Shown here: positions 1-9,342 of the stretch, in pieces
Position numbering within the stretch: the first letter of the stretch is position 1
How the letters are laid out: each line of letters starts with the position of its first letter
The notes under the pieces: model-generated
The model's database searches: none
The model's input: only the letters and a program-made list of their open reading frames with translations
What the model was told of the DNA's origin: nothing
Position numbers and translations under genes: made by a program
Source of the DNA: Methylobacterium mesophilicum
GTDB taxonomy: Bacteria; Pseudomonadota; Alphaproteobacteria; Rhizobiales; Beijerinckiaceae
Reading direction: 5' to 3'
Assembly (NCBI RefSeq): GCF_022179445.1
Contig: NZ_BPQU01000005.1
Span: forward strand, 62,001-126,000
DNA: 64,000 nucleotides

Positions 1-927
1 GACGCGATCATGGAATTGACCACCTCGTCGGTGGCGCTGGCGGTCCAGGGCCTGTCCCGCGAGAAGAAGAAGATCACGATCACCACCGGGGCGGCCTCCA
101 GCGACCTCACCGGCAAGGCGTGCACGCCCTACGGCTACCACTGGGCCTACGACACCCGGGCGCTGGCGGTCGGCACCGGCGGCGCGCTGACCCGGGCCGG
201 CGGCGACACCTGGTTCTTCCTCACCGCCGACTACGCCTTCGGCTCGGCGCTGGAGGCCGATACCAGCCGCGTGGTGCTGGCCAACAACGGCAAGGTGCTG
301 GGCAGCGTCCGCCACCCGCTCTCGAACCAGGACTTCTCCTCGTTCCTGCTCCAGGCGCAGGGCTCGAAGGCCAAGGTGATCGGGCTCGCCAATGCTGGGC
401 TGGACACCTCCAACGCGATCAAGCAGGCGGCCGAGTACGGCATCGTCGAGGGCGGCCAGAAGCTCGCGGCCCTGCTGTTCACCCTCTCGGAGGTGGAGGG
501 GCTCGGCCTCAAGGTCGCGCAGGGCCTGACCCTGACCGAGGGCTGGTACTGGGACGCCAACGACGAGACCCGCGCCTTCGGCCAGCGCTACATGAAGCGC
601 ACCGGCCGGATGCCCAACATGATCCAGGCCGGCACCTACTCGGCGGTGCTGTCCTACCTGAAGGCCGTCAAGGCCGCCGGCACCGACGAGACCGAGGCGG
701 TCAACGCCAAGCTCAAGGCGCTCCCGGTGGACGACGTGTTCGCCCACGGCGGCACGGTGCAGCCGAACGGCCGCATGGTGCACGACATGTACCTGTTCGA
801 GGTCAAGAAGCCGGCCGAGTCGAAGGGCCCGTGGGACCTCTACAAGCAACTCGCGACCATCCCGGGCAAGGAAGCCTACGCGAGCCCGGCCGAGAGCGGC
901 TGCCCGCTGACGGCGGCGGCGAAGTAA
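1..927 (+). CDS. ABC transporter substrate-binding protein, branched-chain amino acid type (5' partial)
   Basis: The reading frame is open from the first base of the window, so the start codon and signal peptide lie upstream. About 308 residues remain. The text reads as the C-terminal two thirds of a Leu/Ile/Val-binding-protein-like periplasmic receptor (Peripla_BP_6 fold), with an ELTTSSVALAVQ start, a DYAFGSALE segment and a QAGTYSAVLSYLKAV segment typical of the second lobe. Such proteins capture amino acids, amides or short carboxylates for an ABC importer. Permease and ATPase genes are not in the window and may lie upstream. The substrate cannot be told, but the valine cluster nearby makes a branched-chain compound possible (inference). 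Confidence 0.85.
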   Translation, partial: DAIMELTTSSVALAVQGLSREKKKITITTGAASSDLTGKACTPYGYHWAYDTRALAVGTGGALTRAGGDTWFFLTADYAFGSALEADTSRVVLANNGKVLGSVRHPLSNQDFSSFLLQAQGSKAKVIGLANAGLDTSNAIKQAAEYGIVEGGQKLAALLFTLSEVEGLGLKVAQGLTLTEGWYWDANDETRAFGQRYMKRTGRMPNMIQAGTYSAVLSYLKAVKAAGTDETEAVNAKLKALPVDDVFAHGGTVQPNGRMVHDMYLFEVKKPAESKGPWDLYKQLATIPGKEAYASPAESGCPLTAAAK

Positions 928-1070
928 TAGGCGCTCTTATCGTGAGGCGAGGGCCGTCAAGGATTTGAAGGCCCTTGCTCTCGCAGAACGCGACGCGCTC
1001 CCTTCCCCGCACGGGCTACGATATTCTCACATCGCTGCCGGATTTGGGCCAAGGCTAACCCCAGACGCGT

Positions 1071-1100
1071 CTCCCTCCCCCGCAAAGGGGGGGAGGGAGA
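1071..1100. terminator. Strong G/C hairpin between convergent genes
   Basis: CTCCCTCCCC and GGGGAGGGAG pair around a short A-rich loop. The hairpin sits between the binding-protein gene and the convergent alcohol dehydrogenase gene, where a bidirectional terminator is expected. There is no T-run, so it may be Rho-dependent or simply a repeat-type palindrome. Confidence 0.35.
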
Positions 1101-1191
1101 GCCGCGGTGTCTCCCGTGTGTTCTGCCGACCCGATGTGTGAATCCGCACGCTCGTACGGGAGAGGAGACCAGCGCTTTTCACCAGCGACGA

Positions 1192-2355
1192 TTAGGCCGC
1201 CCAGACCCGCCGGTACAGCGCCTGGATCTCCTCCGCGCTCGGCTCGAGCGGGTTGTTGGCGGGGGAGCCGGAGGCGAGCGCCTGCACGGCCATGGTCGGG
1301 ATCAGGGCCTCCCAGCGGGCCGGGTCGATCCCGTATTCCCGGGGGCCGGGCACGTCGAGGTCGTCGTTGAGGGCTTCGAGTTCCGCCACCAGGGCGTTGA
1401 CGGCGGCCCGGTCGTCGCCGTCGAGGCCGGGGATCCCCATGGCCCGGGCGCAGGCGGCGTAGCGCGCCACCGCGGCGGGGGCCGAGAAGGCGGTCACCAC
1501 CGGCAGCAGCATCGCGTTCGAGAGCCCGTGGGCCACGTGGAAATGCGCGCCGATCGGCCGGCTCATGCCGTGGACCAGCGCCACCGACGCGTTCGAGAAG
1601 GCGATGCCGGCCTGGGTCGCGCCGAGCATCATCGCCTCCCGGGCCGCCCGGTCGCTGGGATCGGTCCAGACCCGGCGCAGGTTCGGGGCGATCAGGCGCA
1701 TCGCCTGAAGCGCGAGCCCGTCCGAGAACAGATTGGACTTGCGCGAGACGTAGGCCTCGATGGCGTGGGTCAGCGCATCGATGCCGGTGTCGGCGGAGAG
1801 GCGCTTGGGCTTGGTCAGGGTCAGTTCGTAGTCGACCAGCGCGGCCACCGGCAGGTAGGCCAGCCCGATGCAGAGCATCTTCTCGTCCGAGGTCTCGTCG
1901 GTGACGATGGTGAAGCGGGTGGCTTCCGAGCCGGTGCCGGCCGTGGTGGGGATCGCCACGATCGGCAGGCCGGGCTCGTCCTGCAGGCGGGGCGCCTTGT
2001 AGTCGCGCATGTGGCCGCCGTGGTGGGCGAGCACCGCCACCGCCTTGGCGGTGTCCATCGGGCTGCCGCCGCCGAAGCCGACCACGCAGTCGAAGTCGCC
2101 GGCCTGGAGCGCCGCGAGCGCCGCCTCCACGGAGGCCACGGTCGGGTCCGGCACGGTCTCGGAGAAGATCGTTCCGCGGGCCCCCGCGCTGGCGAGCCGT
2201 TCGAGCAGCGTGTCGGTACGGCCGCTGCTGACCAGGTAGGGGTCGGTGACCACGAAGGGGCGCGACAGGCCGAGCTGGCCCAGGATCTCCGGCAGCAGCC
2301 GCGAGGCGCCGGCGCCGATGCGCATCAGCCGCGGCAGGGCGATCGAGGCAACCAT
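1192..2355 (-). CDS. Iron-containing alcohol dehydrogenase
   Basis: 387 residues, the usual length for group III Fe-dependent alcohol dehydrogenases, which interconvert alcohols and aldehydes with NAD(P). The nucleotide-binding GGGSPMD motif is at residues 95-101, PTTAGTGSE at about 136-144, and the metal ligands are visible as Asp193, His197 (GIDALTH), His262 (VHGMS) and His276 (HVAHG). All four are intact, so the enzyme should be active. It lies 86 bp downstream of the LysR gene on the same strand and could be cotranscribed with it. The substrate is unknown. An aldehyde or alcohol linked to the valine/propionate route is a guess from position only. Confidence 0.9.
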   Translation of the reverse strand: MVASIALPRLMRIGAGASRLLPEILGQLGLSRPFVVTDPYLVSSGRTDTLLERLASAGARGTIFSETVPDPTVASVEAALAALQAGDFDCVVGFGGGSPMDTAKAVAVLAHHGGHMRDYKAPRLQDEPGLPIVAIPTTAGTGSEATRFTIVTDETSDEKMLCIGLAYLPVAALVDYELTLTKPKRLSADTGIDALTHAIEAYVSRKSNLFSDGLALQAMRLIAPNLRRVWTDPSDRAAREAMMLGATQAGIAFSNASVALVHGMSRPIGAHFHVAHGLSNAMLLPVVTAFSAPAAVARYAACARAMGIPGLDGDDRAAVNALVAELEALNDDLDVPGPREYGIDPARWEALIPTMAVQALASGSPANNPLEPSAEEIQALYRRVWAA

Positions 2356-2441
2356 TTTTTGATCCTTCGCTCAGAGCCGGTTCGGGCCTTCAGGAACTGT
2401 CGATCTTAGGACTTGGGCCGCCGCCGCGAAACCGCCGGCGC

Positions 2442-3353
2442 TTACACGGACGGCCCGGCGAACAGCGCGCCCGCCGCCTCGACCTCGCCGGCGATGAAGC
2501 CCGCCACCGCCCGGATATGGGCCGCCTTCCGGTGGTCCTCGTGGATGTGCATGTGGAACGAGCGCGTCAGCGACACCGCCCCGGGCAGGACCGGCGCCAG
2601 CCCGGGATGGGCCGCCGCGATGAAGGCCGGCAGGATGCACAGCCCGGCGCCGTTCAGCGTCGCGTGGACCTGGGCGAGCAGGTTGGTCGAGCGCAGCCGC
2701 GCCGAGACGGCCGGTTCGAGCGCGCCGAGATAGTTCAGCTCGCGCGCGAACAGCATGTCCTCGATATAGCCGACGAACGGATGCGCCGTGAGGTCCGGGA
2801 CGCCGGCGATCGCGGGCGCCGCAGCGAGGTAGGCCTCGGATCCGTAGACGAACAGCCGGTAATCGGTGAGCCGGCGCGCCACCACCCGGGCCTGCTGCGG
2901 GGTGGACAGCCCGATGACGATGTCGGCCTCGCGCTTCGACAGGCTGAAGATCCGCGCGGTCGCCATGATCTCGACCTCCAGCCCCGGATGGCGCTCGGTC
3001 AGCCGGTGCATCCGCGAGGCCAGGAACACGCTGCCGAACCCGTCCGGGGCTCCGATCCGTACGGTGCCGGAGACGGATTGCGCGCCCGCCTCCGTGGCGG
3101 CGCTGGCGGACAGGAAGGCGCTCTCCATGGCCTCGGCCACGGTCATCAGGTTGGCGCCGTCCTCGGTGAGCGCGTAGCCGACGTTGCTGCGGTGGAACAG
3201 GCGCGCGCCCAGCCCTTCCTCCAGGGCGCGGATGCGGCGCCCCACGGTGGTGTGCTCGGTGCCGGTCCGCGTCGCGGCGGCGCTCAGGGTGCCGGTGCGC
3301 GCCACCGCCAGGAAGAAGCGCAGGTCGTCCCAGTTGCGTCCGGCCCGGCTCAT
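2442..3353 (-). CDS. LysR-family transcriptional regulator
   Basis: 303 residues from ATG 3353. An N-terminal winged HTH (LRFFLAVARTGTLSAAA then VGRRIRALEEGLG) is followed by a LysR substrate-binding domain. In-frame starts further upstream (3374, 3416) add sequence unlike the family and run through a perfect palindrome, so the shorter start is preferred. The gene is divergent from mmsA across about 120 bp holding two inverted repeats, the classic arrangement for a LysR protein that controls the neighbouring pathway and itself. Effector unknown; a valine catabolite is plausible (inference). Confidence 0.9.
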   Translation of the reverse strand: MSRAGRNWDDLRFFLAVARTGTLSAAATRTGTEHTTVGRRIRALEEGLGARLFHRSNVGYALTEDGANLMTVAEAMESAFLSASAATEAGAQSVSGTVRIGAPDGFGSVFLASRMHRLTERHPGLEVEIMATARIFSLSKREADIVIGLSTPQQARVVARRLTDYRLFVYGSEAYLAAAPAIAGVPDLTAHPFVGYIEDMLFARELNYLGALEPAVSARLRSTNLLAQVHATLNGAGLCILPAFIAAAHPGLAPVLPGAVSLTRSFHMHIHEDHRKAAHIRAVAGFIAGEVEAAGALFAGPSV

Positions 3354-3367
3354 GGTCGCAAACCCGC

Positions 3368-3402
3368 TGTGCATCGATGCACAACGGATGTAAGCGCATC
3401 CG
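3368..3402. promoter_or_regulatory. Two adjacent inverted repeats between lysR and mmsA
   Basis: TGTGCATCGATGCACA at 3368-3383 is a perfect 16-bp palindrome. Directly after it, CGGATG-TAAGCG-CATCCG at 3385-3402 has 6-bp arms around a 6-bp centre. Both lie in the divergent regulator/operon gap, where a LysR dimer pair would bind. The first begins only 15 bp from the chosen lysR start, so binding would also repress lysR. Assignment to this LysR protein is inferred. Confidence 0.5.
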
Positions 3403-3472
3403 GCTTTATCGTTCAAGCGATCCTGTTAGGCTGCGCCAAAACCAAACCCAACACGACATCAGGGAGGCGCGC

Positions 3473-4969
3473 ATGCGCAAGATCGGGCACTTCATCGGCG
3501 GCCGTACCGTGGGCGGCGAGAGCGGGCGCTTCGCCGACGTGTTCCACCCCTCGACCGGGGAGGTCCAGGCCCAGGTCGCGCTGGCCAGCAAGGCCGAGAT
3601 GCGGGCCGCGGTGGAGAACGCCGCGGCGGCTCAGCCGGCCTGGGCGGCCACCAACCCGCAGAAGCGCGCCCGGGTGATGATGCGCTTCCTCGAACTGATC
3701 CGCGGCGAGATGGACAGCCTGGCCGAGCTGCTGGCCTCCGAGCACGGCAAGACCGTGCCGGACGCCAAGGGCGACATCCAGCGCGGCGTCGAGGTGGTCG
3801 AGTTCGCCTGCGGCATCCCGCACCTGCTCAAGGGCGAGTACACCGAGGGCGCCGGCCCCGGCATCGACGTCTACTCCCTGCGCCAGCCGCTCGGCGTCGT
3901 CGCCGGCATCACGCCGTTCAACTTCCCGGCGATGATCCCGCTGTGGAAATGCGCCCCCGCCATCGCGTGCGGCAACGCCTTCATCCTGAAGCCGTCCGAG
4001 CGCGACCCGAGCGTGCCGCTGCGCATCGCCGAGATCTTCCTGGAGGCCGGCCTGCCGCCCGGGATCCTCAACGTCGTCAACGGCGACAAGGAAGCGGTCG
4101 ACGCGATCCTCGACGACGAGGACATCAAGGCGGTGGGCTTCGTCGGCTCCTCACAGATCGCCGAGTACATCTACGTGCGCTCCGCCCAGACGGGGAAGCG
4201 CGCCCAGTGCTTCGGCGGCGCCAAGAACCACATGATCATCATGCCGGACGCCGACATGGGCCAGGTGGTCGATGCGCTGATCGGCGCCGGCTACGGCTCG
4301 GCCGGCGAGCGCTGCATGGCGATCTCGGTGGCGGTGCCGGTGGGCGAGGCCACCGCCGACCGCCTGATGGAAAAGCTGATCCCGCGGGTCGAGTCGCTCA
4401 AGATCGGCCCGTCGCATGACGGCTCCGCCGATTACGGGCCGATGGTCACCGCCGAGGCGGTCCGGAAGGTCGCGGGCTACATCGACCAGGGCGTCGCCGA
4501 GGGCGCGCACCTGGCCGTCGACGGCCGCGGCTTCAAGCTCCAGGGCTACGAGAACGGCTTCTACATGGGCGGCTCGCTTTTCGACCGCGTGACCCCCGAC
4601 ATGACCATCTACAAGGAAGAGATCTTCGGTCCCGTCCTCTCGGTTGTGCGGGCACAGAACTACGAGGAGGCGCTGGCGCTGCCCTCGACGCACCAGTACG
4701 GCAACGGCGTCGCGATCTTCACCCAGGACGGCGACGCGGCGCGCGACTTCACCGCCCGGGTGAACGTCGGCATGGTCGGCGTCAACGTGCCGATCCCGGT
4801 CCCGATCGCCTACCACACCTTCGGCGGCTGGAAGCGCTCGGGCTTCGGCGACCTGAACCAGCACGGGCCGGACGCGATCCGGTTCTACACCAAGACCAAG
4901 ACCGTCACGCAGCGCTGGCCGAGCGGCATCAAGAGCGGGGCGGAGTTCTCCATCCCGACGATGCGGTAG
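3473..4969 (+). CDS. mmsA: Methylmalonate-semialdehyde dehydrogenase (CoA-acylating)
   Basis: 498 residues, the usual size. An aldehyde dehydrogenase fold with the family-specific GGAKNH motif in place of the usual ELGG glutamate motif, and the catalytic cysteine in GERCM at about residue 281. It oxidises methylmalonate semialdehyde (and malonate semialdehyde) with NAD and CoA to propionyl-CoA (acetyl-CoA), the last step of valine and of myo-inositol breakdown. No inositol genes are present and the next genes are valine-pathway enzymes, so the valine role is favoured. Start at ATG 3473 (MRKIGHFIGG) is the conserved N-terminus; the frame is open further upstream without homology. Confidence 0.95.
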   Translation: MRKIGHFIGGRTVGGESGRFADVFHPSTGEVQAQVALASKAEMRAAVENAAAAQPAWAATNPQKRARVMMRFLELIRGEMDSLAELLASEHGKTVPDAKGDIQRGVEVVEFACGIPHLLKGEYTEGAGPGIDVYSLRQPLGVVAGITPFNFPAMIPLWKCAPAIACGNAFILKPSERDPSVPLRIAEIFLEAGLPPGILNVVNGDKEAVDAILDDEDIKAVGFVGSSQIAEYIYVRSAQTGKRAQCFGGAKNHMIIMPDADMGQVVDALIGAGYGSAGERCMAISVAVPVGEATADRLMEKLIPRVESLKIGPSHDGSADYGPMVTAEAVRKVAGYIDQGVAEGAHLAVDGRGFKLQGYENGFYMGGSLFDRVTPDMTIYKEEIFGPVLSVVRAQNYEEALALPSTHQYGNGVAIFTQDGDAARDFTARVNVGMVGVNVPIPVPIAYHTFGGWKRSGFGDLNQHGPDAIRFYTKTKTVTQRWPSGIKSGAEFSIPTMR

Positions 4970-5020
4970 GGCCGAGCGTCCTGGCGGAAGAAGGAGCCGC
5001 GCGGCTCTATGGCTAGCGCG

Positions 5021-5121
5021 GGTCCCCTCTCCCGAGCGGGAGAGGGACAGGGTGAGGGATGCGCCCTGTCCGGAAAGACCTGATCCCTCACCCCAACCCT
5101 CTCCCGAACGGGAGAGGGGGC
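5021..5121. repeat. Intergenic palindromic repeat, family 1 copy A
   Basis: About 100 bp with terminal CCCTCTCCCG/CGGGAGAGGG hairpins at both ends and an inner GGTGAGGGAT / ATCCCTCACC pair, so the whole element can fold on itself. Related copies are at 7482-7582 and 29441-29557. It sits in the 246-bp gap inside the valine cluster. Confidence 0.8.
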
Positions 5122-5215
5122 ACGTTGCGCCTGACGGCAGCCGGTGTGCGACCATCGTGGCCCGCGCGGATGAGGAATCTGCGCTGGCTCGGCGATGAAC
5201 TTGGAGGAAGTGCCC

Positions 5216-6358
5216 ATGAGTTTCGGGCTCGATGAGGACCGGACCGCGATCCGCGACATGGCGCTCGGCTTCGCGGCCGAGCATATCGCGCCGCACGCCC
5301 TCGACTGGGACCGGGACAAGACGTTTCCGGTCGAGACCCTGAGGGCCGCCGCGGCGCTCGGCATGGCCGGCATCTATGTCCGCGAGGATGTCGGCGGCTC
5401 CGGCCTGTCGCGGCTCGACGCCGCCCTGATCTTCGAGGCGCTGAGCACCGGCTGCCCGACCGTGGCGGCGTTCCTGTCGATCCACAACATGTGCGCCTGG
5501 ATGATCGACGCCTACGGCGACGCGGACCAGCGCCAGCGCTGGATCCCGGGCCTGATGGGCATGGAGACGATCGCCAGCTACTGCCTGACCGAGCCGGGCT
5601 CGGGCTCGGACGCGGCGGCGCTGCGCACCCGTGCCGAGCGGGACGGCGACGAGTACGTGCTGACCGGCGAGAAGCAGTTCATCTCGGGCGCCGGCGTCAG
5701 CGACCTCTACGTCTGCATGGTCCGCACCGGCGAGGCGGGGCCGAAGGGCATCTCGGCGATCGTGGTCGAGAAGGGGACACCCGGTCTCTCCTTCGGCGCG
5801 GAAGAGCGCAAGATGGGCTGGAACGCCCAGCCGACCCGGGCCGTGCGGTTCGACGGCTGCCGGGTCCCGGTGGCCAACCGCCTGGGCGCGGAGGGCCAGG
5901 GCTTCCGCATCGCCATGAGCGGCCTCGACGGCGGCCGGCTCAACATCGCGGCTTGCGCGCTGGGCGGCGCCCAGTCGGCCCTCGACAAGAGCCTGGCCTA
6001 CATGGCCGACCGGCGCGCCTTCGGGGCGAAGCTCACGGACTTCCAGGCGCTCCAGTTCCGGCTGGCCGACATGGCCACGTCGCTGGAGGTGTCGCGCACC
6101 TTCCTGCGCCACGCCGCCGCGGCGCTCGACGCCAAGGATCCGGCCGCCACGCAGCTCTGCGCCATGGCCAAGCGCCACGTGACCGATGCCGCCTTCGAGG
6201 TCGCCAACCAGGCCCTGCAGCTCCATGGCGGCTACGGCTATCTGGCCGAGTATGGGGTGGAAAAAATCGTCCGCGACCTGCGGGTGCACCAGATCCTCGA
6301 AGGCACCAACGAGATCATGCGGGTGATCATCGCCCGCGCGCTGACCGGGGGACGCTGA
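5216..6358 (+). CDS. Acyl-CoA dehydrogenase, probably isobutyryl-CoA dehydrogenase
   Basis: 380 residues from ATG 5216, which has GGAGGAAG 5 bp upstream; the earlier in-frame ATG at 5195 lacks such a site. FAD-dependent acyl-CoA dehydrogenase with CLTEPGSGSDAAAL, the YVLTGEKQFISGAG flavin segment, the DRRAFG segment and the C-terminal LHGGYGY and LEGTNEIM motifs. The catalytic Glu is expected in the EGTNE segment region. The family desaturates acyl-CoA and passes electrons to ETF. Context (mmsA before; the hydrolase overlapping by one base) argues for isobutyryl-CoA to methacrylyl-CoA in valine breakdown. Exact chain specificity cannot be read directly. Confidence 0.92.
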   Translation: MSFGLDEDRTAIRDMALGFAAEHIAPHALDWDRDKTFPVETLRAAAALGMAGIYVREDVGGSGLSRLDAALIFEALSTGCPTVAAFLSIHNMCAWMIDAYGDADQRQRWIPGLMGMETIASYCLTEPGSGSDAAALRTRAERDGDEYVLTGEKQFISGAGVSDLYVCMVRTGEAGPKGISAIVVEKGTPGLSFGAEERKMGWNAQPTRAVRFDGCRVPVANRLGAEGQGFRIAMSGLDGGRLNIAACALGGAQSALDKSLAYMADRRAFGAKLTDFQALQFRLADMATSLEVSRTFLRHAAAALDAKDPAATQLCAMAKRHVTDAAFEVANQALQLHGGYGYLAEYGVEKIVRDLRVHQILEGTNEIMRVIIARALTGGR

Positions 6359-7419
6359 TGAGCGATGTGATCGTCGAGCGCGTCGGCGCGCTGGGGCGCC
6401 TGCGCCTCGACCGGCCGAAGGCCCTGAACGCCCTGACCCACGGCATGGTCCTGGCGATCGACGCCGCCCTGAACCAGTTCTCCGCCGATCCCGGCATCGC
6501 CGCAGTGCTGCTCACCGGCGAGGGCGAGCGCGGCCTGTGCGCGGGCGGCGACCTGCGCGGCCTCTACGACAACGCCGGCACCGCCTTCGCCGAAGCCTTC
6601 TGGCGGGACGAGTACCGGCTGGATTCCCGCATCGCGGCTTACGAAAAGCCGTTCGTGGCGGTGATGGACGGCATCACCATGGGCGGCGGCGTCGGGCTCG
6701 CGGGGCATGCCGCGCACCGGGTCGTCACCGAGCGCTCGCGCGTGGCCATGCCGGAGACCGGCATCGGCTACCTGCCGGATGTCGGCGGCACCTGGCTGCT
6801 GCCGCGGGCGCCCGGACAGGTCGGCACCTATCTCGGCCTGACCGGCGAGCCGGTCGGCGCCGCCGACGCGATGTTTTGCGGGCTCGCCGACCTGCTGGTG
6901 CCCGTGCAGGCGCTGCCCGACCTGATCGACGCGCTGTCGGCGCTGCAGCCCGATGCCGGCGACGCGGGCGTGCGCGACGTGCTCGGCCGGCTGGCGCGCG
7001 ACCCCGGCGAGCCGCCCCTGGCGCAGCATCGCGCGCTCATCGACCGGTGCTTCGCCTTCGACATGGTCGACGAGATCCTGTCGGCCCTCGAGGCGGACGG
7101 CTCCGATTTCGCGGCGGCGACCCGCAAGACCCTGCTGACCAAGTCCCCGTCGAGCCTGGTCCTGACACTGTGCCTGCTGCGCCTCGGCCGGCGCTCGCCC
7201 AACCTCGAAGCCTGCCTGGAGCGCGAGTTCCACGCCTCGCTGGCGCTGCTGGAGGAGGGCGATTTCCGCGAGGGCATCCGCGCCGCGGTGATCGACAAGG
7301 ACAAGTCTCCGCGCTGGAACCCGCCGCGCCTCGACGCGGTCGACCCGGCCCGGATCGCCCGCTGGCTGGAGACGCGGGCGGACCCGGTTTTTCCGGACTC
7401 GCGCACGGGGCCGGTGTGA
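6358..7419 (+). CDS. 3-hydroxyisobutyryl-CoA hydrolase (crotonase superfamily)
   Basis: 353 residues, the length of HIBCH-type enzymes rather than of the ~260-residue hydratases. Motifs include GERGLCAGGDLRGLY, MDGITMGGGVGLAGHA (oxyanion hole) and MPETGIGYLPDVGGTWLLPR, all diagnostic of this hydrolase subgroup. It releases free 3-hydroxyisobutyrate from its CoA ester in the valine pathway. The ATG overlaps the stop of the acyl-CoA dehydrogenase (TGATG), indicating translational coupling. The following 237-bp gap holds a palindromic repeat. Confidence 0.93.
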   Translation: MSDVIVERVGALGRLRLDRPKALNALTHGMVLAIDAALNQFSADPGIAAVLLTGEGERGLCAGGDLRGLYDNAGTAFAEAFWRDEYRLDSRIAAYEKPFVAVMDGITMGGGVGLAGHAAHRVVTERSRVAMPETGIGYLPDVGGTWLLPRAPGQVGTYLGLTGEPVGAADAMFCGLADLLVPVQALPDLIDALSALQPDAGDAGVRDVLGRLARDPGEPPLAQHRALIDRCFAFDMVDEILSALEADGSDFAAATRKTLLTKSPSSLVLTLCLLRLGRRSPNLEACLEREFHASLALLEEGDFREGIRAAVIDKDKSPRWNPPRLDAVDPARIARWLETRADPVFPDSRTGPV

Positions 7420-7481
7420 TGTGAGGCCGCCTCTCCCAGCCCCGCAGGGAATCGGCGACACCGGATCTTCTTAGGAGCGCA

Positions 7482-7582
7482 GGTCCCCTCTCCCGTGCGG
7501 GAGAGGGATAGGGTGAGGGACCAGGTTTTTCCGGAGAGGGCGTGTCCCTCACCCCAACCCTCTCCCGCACGGGAGAGGGGGG
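7482..7582. repeat. Intergenic palindromic repeat, family 1 copy B
   Basis: Same architecture and orientation as the copy at 5021: TCCCCTCTCCCG...GAGAGGGATAGGGTGAGGGA, then TGTCCCTCACCCCAACCC and a closing CTCTCCCGCACGGGAGAG hairpin. It also lies inside the valine cluster, before mmsB, and ends in the same GGGGGCACGTTG-like text as copy A. Confidence 0.8.
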
Positions 7583-7656
7583 CACGTTGTGCCCGTCATG
7601 GACCGATACGGCATGCCGGCGGGGTGAATGGAGCATTGGACGAAGCAGGGAGGGGT

Positions 7657-8553
7657 ATGATGGCACAGACCATCGGGTTCATCGGTCTCGGCAACATGGG
7701 CGGCCCCATGGCGGCCAACCTCGTGAAGGCGGGGCACACGGTGCGCGGGTTCGACCTCGCGCCGGCCTCCCTGGAGGCGGCTCGGGCCGCGGGGATCGCG
7801 GTGGCGGGCTCGGCCCTGGAGGCGGCCGAGGGCGCCGAGGTGGTGGTCACCATGCTGCCCGCCGGGCGTCACGTGGTCGAGGTCTGGACCCAGCTCGCCG
7901 ACGCCCTGCCGGCCGGCACCCTGCTGATCGATTCCTCGACCGTGGACGTCGAGAGTTCGCGCAAGGCCCACGGCCTCGCCGAGGCGCGCGGCTGCCTGTC
8001 CGTGGATGCGCCGGTCTCCGGCGGCACCGGGGGCGCCAAGGCCGGGACGCTGACCTTCATGGCCGGGGGCGCCGAGGCGGCCTTCGCGAAGGCTGAGCCC
8101 CTGCTGAAGGCCATGGGCAAGAACGTGTTCCATTGCGGCGCGCCCGGCGCCGGGCAGGCGGCCAAGATCTGCAACAACATGATCCTCGGGATCTCGATGA
8201 TCGGCGTCAGCGAGGCCTTCGCGCTGGGCGAGAAGCTCGGGCTGTCGCATCAGGCGCTCTACGACGTCGCCTCGGTCTCCTCCGGCCAGTGCTGGTCGCT
8301 GACCACCTATTGCCCGGTCCCGGGCCCGGTGCCGACCTCGCCGGCCAATGCCGGCTACAAGCCGGGCTTCGCCGCCGCGCTGATGCTCAAGGATCTCCGG
8401 CTGGCGCAGGCCGCCGCCCTCGCGTCGGGGGCCGCGACCCCGCTGGGGGCCGAGGCCGCACAGATCTACGGGCTGTTCGAGGGCCTGGGCCACGGGGGAG
8501 AGGACTTTTCCGCGATCATCCGTATGCTTCGCGGATCGGGGAGTGAGTCGTGA
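7657..8553 (+). CDS. mmsB: 3-hydroxyisobutyrate dehydrogenase
   Basis: 298 residues. NAD-binding [16 protein letters not shown] at the N-terminus, substrate-binding [16 protein letters not shown], and the catalytic lysine in [12 protein letters not shown] identify a beta-hydroxyacid dehydrogenase. It oxidises 3-hydroxyisobutyrate to methylmalonate semialdehyde, feeding MmsA. Two adjacent ATGs (7657, 7660) follow AGGGAGGGG; either may start. Its stop overlaps the next start (TGATG). Confidence 0.95.
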   Translation: MMAQTIGFIGLGNMGGPMAANLVKAGHTVRGFDLAPASLEAARAAGIAVAGSALEAAEGAEVVVTMLPAGRHVVEVWTQLADALPAGTLLIDSSTVDVESSRKAHGLAEARGCLSVDAPVSGGTGGAKAGTLTFMAGGAEAAFAKAEPLLKAMGKNVFHCGAPGAGQAAKICNNMILGISMIGVSEAFALGEKLGLSHQALYDVASVSSGQCWSLTTYCPVPGPVPTSPANAGYKPGFAAALMLKDLRLAQAAALASGAATPLGAEAAQIYGLFEGLGHGGEDFSAIIRMLRGSGSES

Positions 8554-9329
8554 TGGACGCGTACGAGACGATCCTGACGGAGACGCGCGGGCGGGTCCTG
8601 CTCATCACCCTCAACCGCCCGAAGGCGCTCAACGCCATCAACGCGCAGCTCACCCGTGAGGTGATCCGGGCCGCGACCGAGGCGGATGCCGATCCGGGCG
8701 TCGGCTGCATCGTCATCACCGGATCGGCCAAGGCCTTCGCGGCGGGCGCCGACATCAAGGAGATGCAGCACGCGACCTACGCCGAGATGTATGCGCAGGA
8801 CCGCTTCGCCGACTGGGAGCGGTTCACGTCCGTGCGCACGCCGATCGTCGCCGCGGTGGCGGGCTACGCGCTCGGCGGCGGCTGCGAACTCGCCATGATG
8901 TGCGACTTCATCCTGGCCGCCGACACGGCGCAGTTCGGCCAGCCCGAGATCAAGCTCGGCGTCATGCCGGGGATCGGCGGCAGCCAGCGGCTCACGCGGT
9001 TCGTCGGCAAGTCGAAGGCCATGGAGATGTGCCTGACCGGCCGGATGATGGATGCCGTCGAGGCCGAGCGCGCCGGCCTGGTCTCGCGGGTGGTCCCGGC
9101 GGACCAGCTGCTCGACGAGGCGCTGAAGGCGGCCGAGACCATCGCGTCCATGTCGCTGCCGATCGCGATGATGACCAAGGAGGCGGTCAACCGCTCGTAC
9201 GAGACCACGCTGACCGAGGGCGTGCGCTTCGAGCGCCGGGTCTTCCACGCGATGTTCGCCACCCAGGACCAGAAGGAGGGCATGGCCGCCTTCGTGGAGA
9301 AGCGGCCGGCCCGGTTCGAGAACACCTGA
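8553..9329 (+). CDS. Enoyl-CoA hydratase
   Basis: 258 residues, the standard length. Crotonase fold with [25 protein letters not shown] and [19 protein letters not shown]; both catalytic glutamates (in GGCELAM and QPEIKLG) are present. It hydrates 2-enoyl-CoA; here the likely substrate is methacrylyl-CoA, giving 3-hydroxyisobutyryl-CoA, the step between the acyl-CoA dehydrogenase and the hydrolase. The start overlaps the mmsB stop. A role in general beta-oxidation is also possible. Confidence 0.93.
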   Translation: MDAYETILTETRGRVLLITLNRPKALNAINAQLTREVIRAATEADADPGVGCIVITGSAKAFAAGADIKEMQHATYAEMYAQDRFADWERFTSVRTPIVAAVAGYALGGGCELAMMCDFILAADTAQFGQPEIKLGVMPGIGGSQRLTRFVGKSKAMEMCLTGRMMDAVEAERAGLVSRVVPADQLLDEALKAAETIASMSLPIAMMTKEAVNRSYETTLTEGVRFERRVFHAMFATQDQKEGMAAFVEKRPARFENT

Positions 9330-9342
9330 GCGAGGATGGGCG

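Noticed and set aside
5021..5121. Family 1 repeat as a CRISPR unit
   Set aside because: The copies are single, kilobases apart and self-complementary; there are no spacers or cas genes.
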